Shown here piece after piece: positions 46,341 through 56,487 of a stretch of 64,000 nt of DNA. The position numbers and the translations under genes are program-made. Source of the DNA: Coniella vitis. Taxonomy: Eukaryota; Ascomycota; Sordariomycetes; Diaporthales; Schizoparmaceae. Position 1 is the first letter of the stretch, and every line of letters starts with the position of its first letter. Below the pieces are notes generated by a model. The model saw only the letters and a list, made by a program, of their open reading frames with translations. It did no database searches and was not told where the DNA came from. The stretch is from the NCBI GenBank assembly GCA_011317545.1, contig WUJK01000003.1, positions 3,534,001-3,598,000 of the forward strand. The letters run 5' to 3'.

Positions 46341-46428
46341 CAGACAAAGCCTTCTCCATTCCAACAATCCCACAACAAGCCAAACTTCTCGTCCTCCCAA
46401 ACCAATTCTTCCTTTCCAAACCGCCAAC

Positions 46429-46696
46429 ATGCCTGAGACTCAAGCTCCCACTCAGCAAATCGCCATGGAGGCCATGCCCGCCGGCGACGTTGTCACCCAG
46501 CAGCCCGTACGTTCTCGACGCCTGTCCCATCGATCCACTCCTTCGGCCGTCTGGTCTTGTCGTTCTCACAACTAACCATTTCACTTCTACACAACAGGCT
46601 ATCGAGCAGCCCATGCAATCCGATGTCAGCCTGCGTGGTGGATGCGGCGAGTCCATTGACTGCTGCGGTATCACCGAGTCCTGCGGATGCTGCTAA
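46429..46696 (+). CDS. Small Cys-rich protein, 58 aa, two exons
   Basis: Exons 46429-46506 and 46598-46696 joined in phase 0; the intron has a GTACGT donor, ACTAACC branch site and CAG acceptor. The protein opens MPETQAPTQQIAMEAMPAGD and ends in a Cys cluster, CGESIDCCGITESCGCC, with six Cys in the last 17 residues. No signal peptide or hydrophobic stretch is visible, so it is cytosolic or nuclear unless modified. The Cys spacing recalls metal-binding or palmitoylated tails rather than a secreted effector. The gene is supported by a TATA-like box, a textbook intron and a Kozak-like AACATGCC start. I do not recognise a named family; metallothionein-like metal binding or membrane attachment by acylation are both possible. 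Confidence 0.75.
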
Positions 46697-49620
46697 GGGG
46701 CGAAACGACCACGCTTGATCGTCATCCATCCAACTTTCTTTTCTTTTGTGAAATATTAGCCGACGATACCACCACCACCACCAACAAGCAACCTTTGTTT
46801 TTCCTTCTTCCTCCTGCATGTTTAAGAGCCACGCCAAGAGAGGATTTCATGGGGCTCCCCCCCGAATGGGCATGTTCATCTCGGCAAAGAGCTGACTTGT
46901 ACTTGATATGCATTGATGGATACGATATGAGTATTGGAGATGGCCCCCGATTGGGCGTGCTGCCTATCTACAGTGTGATATACCTTGAGAGAATGATATT
47001 TCTACGGACCAACAGAGCGAGTTCCAAGTACAGAGCAGTTCAAGTGATGAGACTTCTTCTCGAATGCAGTAATGGTGAACTAACCAAGTACCTTTCGCAA
47101 ACTGACTCTCTAGAGTGCCGGCCAGAGTCAGTTGATACTGCTGAAACGAAACTCAAAATTGAGGGACTCGCATCACCGGGAGCCAAAGCGGTTGATTTGC
47201 TCACCACCAACAGATACGGAACGCGTGTGTCCGTGGCGGAGAAGGAAAAAAACGGTCCAACTTTTTCTCTGATTGTCGTGGAAGGAACGGGATGCAAGGA
47301 AGTCCCGGTGCACTACAAGCTACAACTTGGAAAGGGCGACCCCCACCAGCAAGGGTGCCAGAAAAACCTTGGCAGTTGAACAAGCTTCATTGCCAAGCAG
47401 CCATTTCTTCAGACTCCCGAAACCAGAGACCCTCTGCTTGGCAAACCTTTTCGTCTTTCTCTTTATTTTAACGTTTACCTCGATCTGTCCATCCTTCCAA
47501 CAATATCAAATATGTCTGCGCGCATCGGCGGGGATGTTTCCTATATTTACAAAAGATCAACAGCTGCAAGAGCTGCCAATGCCGACCACCAAGGCGCAGA
47601 CTGCGGGCGATCCTAGCTGAAATGAACAATGACCTGAACGCCCACCACGATCAAATCTCGATGGGATTCAACTCTCAAAGACCGGTTTACGCCAATACTA
47701 TATACATGATGCTGGGGAGGAGAGTAGTGTCAAAGCCCCCGGTTGGTCTGGAAATCCAGCAGCCACAATGACCTCATGTGCTGTAGGATGCGTGTCCGGT
47801 GGCTTTCTGCGGGACCCGGCCTCGTTTCTGTTTCGGTCAAGAGAAAAACGAACACCCTTGACCTCTGACACACTCCGCTGCCGTGTGCGCCAGTCAGCTT
47901 TTAGCGGCCACACCTGCCAGGTCTTGGTCTTTCCAGTGCTGGGAAGACCACGGGCTGCACGGGTGATTGCTGGAATCAGGCCGGGCACATCAGGGTTGTG
48001 CCTGACCTGGCGACAGCAAAAGCTCTGAATGCTCAAACTCTTTCTTGGCAAAGAGAAAGGGTCCCTGGTCTGCAGCATGCTCATAGTATTTGTGGCATCA
48101 TATAGCGGGTAAAGCTAATGCCTCTCCCAGCCGGCCCCGACTAACACCGTCATTGCGATATATCAGCGAGCGATGCCATCCGACGAAAAGCCAACGTTGG
48201 TGGATGTCAGAGGCTGTTTAGCCCATGACCACACCAAGACCAGCCCCATGCTTTGCCCGTGAACGAACGCCGTGCAACCCATTTACCTGTCCTGCCAATC
48301 CGTACCAAACGAGCCATGATCGAGCAAAATCTGTCACGGGCGTGGTCTTCGTCATCAAACCTCGAGATGCTCCAGAGCTTGCGTATCCATCAGCCTCGCC
48401 AAGTTCGCTCTCGGCAAATTGTCTGGACCACAGCGTCTGCTTCTGTCAGGGCGGATCAAACTGCAGGCGCATCGTCTGCGTTGCTGCCAAAGAGACGCGT
48501 TGCCCATGAATTTGTCGGCCAAGACGGCACGGCGCGCCTTGATTAAAGTACTATTGAGATGCACTGTTGGGGTGCGCTGGGGGAGCGGAATTGCCACAGT
48601 CGAGGAGTGAGCCCTGAATCTGCAGGGGCTGGAGGCTGCGGCACAATCTGAGCAGCTCGTCTGGACGATTGGCCGCGGGCGCTTGCTTGCAGAAAGACCT
48701 AGACCGGATGGGCTGTTGTGAGCCAATCAACTTACACGTAAACCTTTGCCGTGGGTCCTGTCGGGCTCCAGAGACTTGCGTTTGTGTGGCTTCAAGTGGG
48801 CGGCTACACCTCCAGGGCCTTCCTAGATGGTCCAACGTCGACCACCGTTAAGCGCCGTCGATGCTTTCCCAAGACTGCTTTAGACCGATTGCAGGCAATA
48901 TGGCGAAATTCGCTCCGGGCCATATGCGCCAGTCGGACCAGTCAAACTCGCCTCATCCTCAAACAAGCAATACGACGGGTGGGGACAAGGATTTGGCTGC
49001 AAGCCTCTCCGCGGCACGACTTGCGTCGAGCGCTGGATGAAGCAAGCTCACTTGCCTGTGTCTCGTGTCTGAAAATGATGCGTATGCGTGTGTGCCCGGT
49101 CAAGCAGAGATGCGCAGATTCGTCTTTTCTGACTATTCATAATTGTCAGGCTGGGCCCATTGATCTTTTCTTTATTGTTTCTTTGTTGTCGGTATCGAAA
49201 CCTCCACGGCGGCGAGTTGAGTAGCTGGGGCGTCTGGCGGTTTTTGGGCCTCTCAATTGTTTTATTGTCTATTCTTTATTGTCTCTTACCTGCCACCCCT
49301 CGCCTATTGATCAACAATAACGCCGACAATTGCCATTTGGCTATGCTACTTCGTCTGGCCTTTTCTAATACCGACTATTTGGAGGGGTAGTATCAACAGT
49401 TACACTTTCATGGACCCCATTTTCCTCTTTTGAGTCTTTTCCCCCCCCAAAACCTTCTCGCCAGGAGCAAACTGCGTCGAGCCCACACTATACCACGGCT
49501 ACACCAACTTTTCACTTCTCTTTACTCTCTTGATGAGAGACTTTTATCTTTGAAATACAATTTCTTTCTTCTCTACGTATTGAGTATCTTGCAATACAAC
49601 ATTCAACAACCATCGCCACC
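46697..49620. other. Intergenic, about 2.9 kb
   Basis: The left part is the 3' UTR and downstream region of the Cys-rich gene; a 230-codon open frame there (46687-47379) overlaps its stop and has no domain. The right end is CT-rich and leads into the promoter of the 1056-aa membrane protein. No other gene is visible. Confidence 0.5.
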
Positions 49621-52600
49621 ATGGAAGACCTAAAAGCAATGCATTCCGCCAGCATCAAAGACGAGTGGGAGGACTGGACGGACGACGAGATACCGGCAAC
49701 CCCTCGAGACGCACACCACCCCACTACTTTGTTGCACCCAGGATCGACATTCAACACCACCACACCAAAGCTCGCTGGCCACTCAGCGTCAACCCGGCGT
49801 TCGAAAACAAGGCAGTCGGCCCCCAAGATCCAAAGAGTCAAGTCGCGCAAGCGGCAGCAGTTTCAGAATGAAAAGCTGGGGATCAGGTTGATTACCGACA
49901 TGACCAAATTCCGCAAGGGTCCTCGACATGTAGCACAGCTCGTCAAGCCCTCCCCCGTCCCCAGCCAAAAGGCGGGCAAGTTTGCGGATGCAGGCGCGCT
50001 GAGGGCCCTGGAAGGGTCACCCTCGTCGGCCTCGAGGGGCAACTGGGCCTGGTTCAAGAACAGCCCTGTTCCCAATAGCCCCTCGCTCAATGGACACCAC
50101 TACTCCCCAGACGGGAGCAAGATCATCATTGGAGTGTCCATGTCCGAAGACGATGCCGCCAGCAGGGCGATCAGCCCCTCAACTGCAACGGTCGCCACCC
50201 CCATGGAGAGGTTTCCGCACCAACCCGCCTACACGCAACCAGCATTCCCGCCAAATCAATCGGCCTGGTCGCCCGATACAGAAGATGCCTGGTCGCCCGC
50301 CCGCCACCTCCAGAACCACACCAGCATATATGCACAGTCCACTGGCCAGTCCTTTGCCCCTCCTATGCCTTTTGTCCCTTCTGGCTTCAACAAGAACCCC
50401 GCCAAGGCTCGCCTGTCCAGGGGCGCGTTTGACGACGACGACGATAACTGCACACCCGTGACCTTGTTCGAGGAGGACGGCGGCAAGTCGCCTGGATCAG
50501 CTCTATCTTCCAAGGTATCCCCAGCGACTACCGGATCTCGCTCGGGCTGGTGGGACCACGTCAAGACGCCATTCAAGGAGCGCTTCAGTCCTACTTCAAA
50601 ACTCGGCACCGAGGTCGCAAGCCCGGACGAGTGGTGGAAGGGCGTGGACGAGAAGAAGGCGGCTGCCGTGCCACGAGAGTACGCTCCGTCGGACGCCTCT
50701 GCATCCTCGCTCCGGCCAATCGTGCCTATTATCCGAGAACCCTCACCGACGATGGCGTCTTCCTCTCGCTCGTCGCCTCCAGCCAGTGTGTCCGAGTCGA
50801 GTACTCGCGGAGAAAAGGCGATGCCGATGATGGAAGAGCACGCCGACCCGAGTGATGTGCCGCCTCCGTATGAGCATACACCTTCTGAAAAGAGCTCGCA
50901 GAACCGGTTGCACCCTGGTACAGCATCGAATCTTTCACTGACAATTCAGCCCATGCCTAGTAGCCCTGGGCTCGACAGAGACATGGCAATCAAAGGTGGC
51001 ATGAAGATGTCAGATGTGCCTTTGACCCCAGCTCTCACAGGAGCATCCGCTTCATCTGGTCCCGCCCTACCCGACAGAGTTGCTGGCACCTACGTGGGCG
51101 ACCAGTTCGCCAGCGTCCACGGCAACGACCCAGCGGCCAAGGTCGAAAAGGCACGACGCCGGCACGAAAAGGAAGACTACCTGGCCCACAAGGTCGGTGG
51201 CTTCTGGAAAGGCCGCGGCTGTCTACCCGAAGACGGCTGTTATGGACGCTCAGGCCGAGAAGGGCGAAAGCGAAGACGAGTGTGGCTCTTTGTCTGCATC
51301 GCTTTTTGGCTCTTGACCATTGTCGGTGTTGTTTTGGGCGTCGTGCTCTCGCGAGAGCTGCGCAGAAGCGCCACCTCGCAGAGCGGCTCTGCAACTGCAA
51401 GTTCCTCCTCTAGCGCAGGTGCAACGGGTTCTGACGTTTCAGAAAAGGCTTCTATGTGGCTCAATTTGACAGACTATCCGGCCATCCCCACAGGGATCGC
51501 GACGGTGGTTGGGCCAGATAACTCGGAGGCCATCAATGAATGTGCCACGCCGGCTACGTTGTGGAGTTGCTCGCTGCCTCCTGAGCAGCAAGCTGCTAAT
51601 GAGCCGAGCGAGGCCAATCAGCCTACCTTCATTTTCCAGATCCAGTACGATAACAATACGCGCGAGCTGTGGGATATTCCCAACAGCAGCCCTCCGACGC
51701 CCGATACCACCACGTCGTCTTCCGTCGCGTCCGCCACCAGCTCGTCCAAGTCGGGATCATCCACCTTGGAAGTTAGCACCACGACTGAGTCAAGCAAATC
51801 TACATCTGCGTCCAAAACATCCGCGACCGCATCAGCAACTTCTTCCAGCGCGGCCGCCCCAGCCAGTACCGACGATCTCACAGGCAGTGACCCTGCCAAG
51901 AGGCACAATCACCAGCGCCGGTCCACCCTCTACGACACAGGCATTGCACCGAACCCCGCGGCTCCATCCTACGATGAAATGTGGTTCCTCGGCAACTGGA
52001 CTGATGGTATCGTCTCGGCCAACAAATCTGGCGAGCCGACGCCCTTTTACATCAGCTTCTTCACCAATCTTTCCTCGTCAGCCGGTCCCAACATGTTGAC
52101 CGACTCCTCGTCCACCAAGCGCAGCGGCATCGGCTCCGGTTCGTCCACCTCCCTTTCCGACGACCTTCCGGCGCCAATCCTCAATGCAGACGGCACGGGC
52201 GCCGCCGCGCAGTTGCACCCCTACCCTTACCAACAACCCCTCCGCCTGTACGACCGGGGATTACCTACAGAGCACTACGGGTTCTACAGCTACTTCAACA
52301 AGACCATTTACGTCTCGTCTATGGATAATACGTCCACCGTGACCTCATCCAATGAAGGCGGCGTTCTCGAGACAAACGCAAACTGGTACGTCACATGGAC
52401 GCAGACGCGGTTTGTCGTCAAAATCTGGACGCAAAAGAGCTCTTCTGCGCGGTTGATTGGCAGCACTTCTTCCTCCTCGTCCAGCAGCAACACAACCACG
52501 CCAGGAAGTTTCCCCTACCCCATCACCATTGGCGAAGACACGCACGGCGGAAACTTGCAGTTGAAAAACACGTTTGCATACGGGGTAGAAGCAGACCAGC

Positions 52601-52791
52601 ATATCAACACAACGCAGGCGATGACGATTGAGAACAATATTGGCTATGGAGGGGCTGTGGTGAATCCTGCGTTCCCGAATGGGGATATGAGTTGGGGCGG
52701 AATAGATGGTGGGACGGGGGGTTGTAGATGTGAGTGGGTGAACTGGGTGGGGAATGATGGGAGTGTTGATACCTCGTTTGGACGGAGATGA
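49621..52791 (+). CDS. Large single-pass membrane protein with Ser-rich stalk and conserved ectodomain (unknown function)
   Basis: Single exon, 1056 aa, start CACCATGG. Residues 1 to about 550 are a mostly disordered, Ser/Pro-rich cytosolic half with a few ordered-looking blocks: a basic RSKTRQSAPKIQRVKSRKRQ stretch near 60, SGWWDHVKTPFKERF near 310 and DEWWKGVDEKKA near 335. A positive cluster (GREGRKRRRVW) precedes one membrane segment (about 555-580: LFVCIAFWLLTIVGVVLGVVLS). The outside half starts with a Ser-rich stalk and then a folded-looking region: LTDYPAIPTGIATVVGPDN, CATPATLWSCSLPPEQ, FIFQIQYDNN, later PLRLYDRGLPTEHYGFYSYFNKT and a C-terminal CRCEWVNW. Similar fungal proteins carry the name 'glycoprotease family', but I see no metalloprotease motif such as HxxEH, so the name is doubtful. 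Many NxS/T sites fit an exposed ectodomain. Confidence 0.88.
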   Translation: MEDLKAMHSASIKDEWEDWTDDEIPATPRDAHHPTTLLHPGSTFNTTTPKLAGHSASTRRSKTRQSAPKIQRVKSRKRQQFQNEKLGIRLITDMTKFRKGPRHVAQLVKPSPVPSQKAGKFADAGALRALEGSPSSASRGNWAWFKNSPVPNSPSLNGHHYSPDGSKIIIGVSMSEDDAASRAISPSTATVATPMERFPHQPAYTQPAFPPNQSAWSPDTEDAWSPARHLQNHTSIYAQSTGQSFAPPMPFVPSGFNKNPAKARLSRGAFDDDDDNCTPVTLFEEDGGKSPGSALSSKVSPATTGSRSGWWDHVKTPFKERFSPTSKLGTEVASPDEWWKGVDEKKAAAVPREYAPSDASASSLRPIVPIIREPSPTMASSSRSSPPASVSESSTRGEKAMPMMEEHADPSDVPPPYEHTPSEKSSQNRLHPGTASNLSLTIQPMPSSPGLDRDMAIKGGMKMSDVPLTPALTGASASSGPALPDRVAGTYVGDQFASVHGNDPAAKVEKARRRHEKEDYLAHKVGGFWKGRGCLPEDGCYGRSGREGRKRRRVWLFVCIAFWLLTIVGVVLGVVLSRELRRSATSQSGSATASSSSSAGATGSDVSEKASMWLNLTDYPAIPTGIATVVGPDNSEAINECATPATLWSCSLPPEQQAANEPSEANQPTFIFQIQYDNNTRELWDIPNSSPPTPDTTTSSSVASATSSSKSGSSTLEVSTTTESSKSTSASKTSATASATSSSAAAPASTDDLTGSDPAKRHNHQRRSTLYDTGIAPNPAAPSYDEMWFLGNWTDGIVSANKSGEPTPFYISFFTNLSSSAGPNMLTDSSSTKRSGIGSGSSTSLSDDLPAPILNADGTGAAAQLHPYPYQQPLRLYDRGLPTEHYGFYSYFNKTIYVSSMDNTSTVTSSNEGGVLETNANWYVTWTQTRFVVKIWTQKSSSARLIGSTSSSSSSSNTTTPGSFPYPITIGEDTHGGNLQLKNTFAYGVEADQHINTTQAMTIENNIGYGGAVVNPAFPNGDMSWGGIDGGTGGCRCEWVNWVGNDGSVDTSFGRR

Positions 52792-53782
52792 TGACGATGA
52801 TGTTGGCATTTTGCTTTGACGAGAGGACTGGGAACATGACAGATGAAAGATGGATGACACGAGAAAGAAAAGGAAGATGCTCAAGAACGATAAAAGCACA
52901 AGAAAAGAAAAATGAGAGAAGGAGAAAAAAAAAAACGAACAGAACTGGTAGAACAGCTGGACTGGATCCATCACATACTTGAAATACCTAACTACCTATT
53001 TAATAAGTACTGAAAACTGATTACTACTTCTTCAAGACAAAAAGTTTGCAAGAGATTAATGAGGTTTTCATCTTTTTGATTGTTTATGGCGGCTGATGAG
53101 TGAATAACTGGGCTGTACCAATCATCTCAAAGTAAAGAGGTAACTAAAAATGAATAAACAAGACTTTCTTTACACATGGTACACGCGTAGTACTCAGACC
53201 AGACAGTGTCAGACTCATCCAGCAAGGGATGGGGATGGGATTCAGAAGAAAAAAGAAAAAAAGAGACCAAAGCAGGCGAATTAAGTAGAGTATGTACATG
53301 TCCCACATGCCGTCGTCGCCCATGTCCATTTCCATTTTCTCTCTCTCTCTCTCCTTCCCTTCCTTTCTTTACTTCCCTCCCCAGGCCAGTCTGAGTCTGA
53401 GCCGCGGCAGGAAAACAAACATACAAAAGTATCATATCTAGGTATTAAGTATTGATTTTCTCTTCGAAACTAGCTAAGACTATTTATTATTTATATACTA
53501 GTAGTAGTAGTAGTAGTCAGGCTAGTCAGAACGCAGCAAGGCAAGGTTAGGGGGGGGGGAGAAAAGAAAAGAGAAAGAAAAAAAAAAAAAAAAAAAAAAA
53601 AACCACCAGCGAGAACGCTCTCAGATCCAAATCCAGCTCAACGCTACAAACCGCCTGCCTTCCCCCCCCCCCCAGGATGAATGAGGCATGAAACACCAAA
53701 CTACTAAAAGGTATAGATAAACAACGACAAACCCTTCCCCCCCCCCCCCCCCAAAAAAAGAAAAAGAAAAAAAAAAGGGTGT
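52792..53782. other. Intergenic between convergent genes, homopolymer-rich
   Basis: 3' flank of the 1056-aa protein gene (+) and of the carboxylesterase gene (-). It has an A-run of about 25 (53578-53602), C-runs near 53664 and 53738, CT repeats near 53339 and a short GTA run near 53502. No gene seen; base counts in the homopolymers may be unreliable. Confidence 0.6.
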
Positions 53783-55594
53783 TCATATCTCATGACCATA
53801 CACATGATGTCCCTCCCACCGTTCCCCATCACGCCTCATCTTCTTTTGCTGCGTCTCGGGCGCAATCCCCGCCCAAAACTTACACCTCGCCATCTGCTCC
53901 ACCTCGACACTCTCCATCCGCGTGTTGTTTGTCTCGAGCACAATCCGACTCGGCATATTGGTAGTACTGCTGCTACTGCTGCTGCCTCCACCCACCGCAC
54001 TGGTGTTCCCCCAGCTCTCCCACGCGGGACTCCCCTCGACGCGCAGCGTATTCGGGTCATGCGTCTGCACAAACGACAAGAAATAGCCCATGACGAGGGG
54101 CACCATCGACGCGTCATAGGTCAGATAGCTCGTCGGCGCCGGGGCCCCCGCCAGGTTCGCGGGGCCAAAGACGGCAAAGGACTCCCACAGGTGGGGCACG
54201 CCCAGGCCCGCGGCGGCATTGTTTGCGTCCAGGACATTGTAGCGGTAGTTCCACAGCTGGACGTGCCCATCCGCCGTGTCGTTGTTGGCCAAGGACAAGT
54301 ACGCGTCGAAGACGTTGATGGCCGGACAGATGAAGGTTGCTTCGCCGTAGGCCAGGCTCGCGGACGGGAACCAGGCGGCGTGCTGGGCAATGGCGGTGGT
54401 CTGGAGCGGGTAGAGGGCGACGATGGCGTCGGTGTCGTTGGCGTTGAGGAGGGGGTAGTTGTTTTGGAAGAAGTTGAGCATGTCGTCGCTGGTTGCGGCG
54501 TTGGTGGCAAACTCGGAGCCCTCGTCGTTGTCATTGCCCCAGAGGAGGGGCACGTTGACGAAGCGGCCCGAGGCAAACATGGCGTAGGGGAGATCGTGCA
54601 AGAAATCGCCGTCGATGCACGGCGTCCAGTAGAAGAGCGGCACGGGGGAAGCGGTGCGTCCTGGAAAGGGCGAGGGGACGTTCTGTGCCTGGAGCGTGGC
54701 CGTGTCGAGCTGGCGGAGGCAGGCCAGCTCGTCGTCGTCGTCGTCGCCTCGGGCGCCCGCGCAGCCCGTCGCGTTGCTGAGGCGGTCGAACTGGTACTCG
54801 AGCTGGGCGACAAAGGGCTGGGCGGGGAAGAAGACGGATTCGGCAATCGCGGCGGCAAAGAGCCCGTCGTTGCGGCCGCCGAATGCTGTGAGGTGGAGGG
54901 CCACGGACCCTGCGCCGGCCGACGCGCCGTGGATGGTGACATTGTCCGGATCGCCGCCAAAGAGGGCGATGTAGTCGTGGACCCACTGCATCAGGAAGCG
55001 CTGGTCGAGCAGGCCGGCGTTGAGGGAGCCGTTTGTGGCGACGCGAGAACTCGCCAAGAAGCCCCACAGGGCGACGCGGTAGTTGAAGTTGACAAAGACA
55101 ATCTGGTTGCCCGAGGTCTTGACCACCTCTGCGCCATCCCAGTTTGCATTCGCATTCGCGGTATAGCCGCCGCCCTGGATAAAGAGCCACACAGGCAGCT
55201 TGGAGGTGGCGTTCGCGCCAGCCGGGGCCCAGACGTTGGCAAAGAGACAGTCTTCGCTCTCGGTGGCTGACGGATACGCAACCGAGATGCCCAGGCAGAT
55301 GGGGCCAAAGTCCTTGGCTGGCTGCGTGTCGGTCGAGTTGGGCGGTGGTGCGGGCGCCCTCCAGCGCAGGTCGCCTACGGGAGCGGCAGCATAGCGCATC
55401 CCCAGGAAGCGGTTGATGCCTCCAGCCACGGTCGTGCCCTCGTAGGTCGCATAGCCCAGGTGGATGGTGGGATTGCTGGCAGGCTGGTCGAGCGTTAGCA
55501 GGCCATGTGTGAGCAGGAAGAGCAAAAGTATGATGGACAAGAAGAGGGTGGGCAACTGAGCCCAACCCGTCTCGAAGCGGGTGAACGGAGACAT
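53783..55594 (-). CDS. Type-B carboxylesterase / lipase family protein, membrane- or wall-secreted
   Basis: Alpha/beta hydrolase of the esterase/lipase-cholinesterase family; a single exon of 603 aa as opened at 55594. An N-terminal hydrophobic segment (about 14-34: LPTLFLSIILLLFLLTHGLL) would act as signal peptide or signal anchor. Family landmarks: GINRFLGMRYAAAPVGDLRWRAP, SEDCLFANVWAP, oxyanion region PVWLFIQGGGY, VNFNYRVALWGFL, nucleophile elbow HGASAGAGS (Ser 225; most relatives have GESAG, so GASAG is a variant), acid region NDNDEGSEF and His in VPHLWESFAVFG. Several NxS/T sites suggest glycosylation. A CTAAC followed by GACCAG (about 55502-55486) inside the first 36 codons could be a 3' splice site joining an upstream exon; see the findings. 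Substrate unknown. Confidence 0.85.
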   Translation of the reverse strand: MSPFTRFETGWAQLPTLFLSIILLLFLLTHGLLTLDQPASNPTIHLGYATYEGTTVAGGINRFLGMRYAAAPVGDLRWRAPAPPPNSTDTQPAKDFGPICLGISVAYPSATESEDCLFANVWAPAGANATSKLPVWLFIQGGGYTANANANWDGAEVVKTSGNQIVFVNFNYRVALWGFLASSRVATNGSLNAGLLDQRFLMQWVHDYIALFGGDPDNVTIHGASAGAGSVALHLTAFGGRNDGLFAAAIAESVFFPAQPFVAQLEYQFDRLSNATGCAGARGDDDDDELACLRQLDTATLQAQNVPSPFPGRTASPVPLFYWTPCIDGDFLHDLPYAMFASGRFVNVPLLWGNDNDEGSEFATNAATSDDMLNFFQNNYPLLNANDTDAIVALYPLQTTAIAQHAAWFPSASLAYGEATFICPAINVFDAYLSLANNDTADGHVQLWNYRYNVLDANNAAAGLGVPHLWESFAVFGPANLAGAPAPTSYLTYDASMVPLVMGYFLSFVQTHDPNTLRVEGSPAWESWGNTSAVGGGSSSSSSTTNMPSRIVLETNNTRMESVEVEQMARCKFWAGIAPETQQKKMRRDGERWEGHHVYGHEI

Positions 55595-55671
55595 GTCTGG
55601 TTTGACGGGTCAATGCATCCTCGTCACAGCAGCAGAAAATGCAACAACAGTGTCCGAAATGGCCAACCGGC

Positions 55672-56487
55672 TCACCCAGTCACCCTTTTCACCAGCAGAA
55701 GCAAGAATGAAGGCACCAAAAGGAGAGCGAACAAACAGGGACAGGCGACAGGCAGGCTGCAAGCAAAGCAAAGCAAAGCAGAACAAAGCAGAACAAAAGA
55801 GGCGATATTTCTAATTTCCAATCTCAAAATAAGCTCCCCCCTCTCCCCTCTTCCTCCCCGTTCATACGCGCGCGCACCGGACAGGAATTGGGTTCTTACT
55901 GCGCTGGACATGGTCACTGGCGGGCTTGTAGGGGTCGGGCCCACCAACCCGGAAATAGAAGCCGGAGGGGTTGCGTAAGGATCCGCCATGAGGGGGATGG
56001 TCGAAAGAGGATCAGGAGGAGAAGAAGACGACGAAGAAGAAGAAGACGACGACGACGAAGAAGAGGTGCCAAAAAGATGAGAAAAGGGGCCTACCTTGCG
56101 GAGATATCCCTCGAGTCCCAGCACCAGCAGCACCACAAAGACGACAAGCAGCACGGCGGCGACAGCATAGGCCATGAGAGCCTTGCGCGTCTTCCACCAG
56201 GGCCTGGCCTTGGCCCTGGCCCTGTCCCCGGCTGCGGCTGCGGCTACGGCTGCGGCTGGAGAGGGCGAGGCCGGCTGCTGCCGTTCTCCCGGCCCAGTGG
56301 AGAGGCCCCGCGCATTCTCGTCGAGCGCCCGGCCCAGGCCGTCGTTGCCCTGGTCAGCGTCGGCGTCAGGGTCGGCGTCGTAGCTGGGAAGCGCGAGATT
56401 GTCCCGCAGTGGCCACTGCGAGGTCTCGAAGCTCGCCGACGAGGACAACGGGGACCCATCCTTGGCTGGAGCCGCAGCTGCCGTCAT
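55672..56487 (-). CDS. Uncertain: TM-segment ORF just upstream of the esterase, perhaps its alternative 5' exon
   Basis: Opens at 56487 (MTAAAAPAKDGSPLSSS). Residues 1 to about 105 are acidic and Ala/Pro-rich. A basic block (RPWWKTRKALM) then precedes a strong membrane helix (YAVAAVLLVVFVVLLVLGL), followed by a Ser tract (encoded by a GAA/GAC-type run at 56010-56065) and a Pro/Thr linker ending PPVTMSSA. The frame then reads through a good donor (GCA|GTAAGA, near 55900) into composition unlike coding sequence, so the stop at 55672 is probably not the real end. On the same strand the esterase opens only 77 bases further on, too close for a normal promoter. It is either a separate type II membrane protein with unmodelled 3' exons or a 5' part spliced to the esterase. 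Low confidence in boundaries. Confidence 0.45.
   Translation of the reverse strand: MTAAAAPAKDGSPLSSSASFETSQWPLRDNLALPSYDADPDADADQGNDGLGRALDENARGLSTGPGERQQPASPSPAAAVAAAAAGDRARAKARPWWKTRKALMAYAVAAVLLVVFVVLLVLGLEGYLRKVGPFSHLFGTSSSSSSSSSSSSSSSPPDPLSTIPLMADPYATPPASISGLVGPTPTSPPVTMSSAVRTQFLSGARAYERGGRGERGELILRLEIRNIASFVLLCSALLCFACSLPVACPCLFALLLVPSFLLLLVKRVTG

Larger units (their letters stand above)
42591..46428. other. Gene-free block of about 3.8 kb with many TACTATGTA motifs
   Basis: No gene supported. A 308-codon open frame on the minus strand (42442-43368) runs into exon 1 of the GT34 gene but is low in recognisable structure and is treated as chance. The block carries GCCA microsatellites and nine exact copies of TACTATGTA/TACATAGTA, the densest cluster in the window. 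Its ends should be the promoters of the GT34 gene (left, minus) and the Cys-rich gene (right, plus). Confidence 0.55.

Noticed and set aside
46687..47379. 230-codon open frame on the plus strand
   Set aside because: Starts inside the stop region of the Cys-rich gene and covers its 3' UTR; no domain.
53792..55270. 492-codon open frame on the plus strand
   Set aside because: Antisense shadow of the GC-rich carboxylesterase gene; no domain, and Arg/Val/Gly-biased composition as expected of a reverse frame.
55590..55610. Direct fusion of the upstream TM ORF to the esterase at the CCAG just before its ATG
   Set aside because: The phase does not match the phase-0 donor at about 55900; the in-phase acceptor lies further in, at about 55486.
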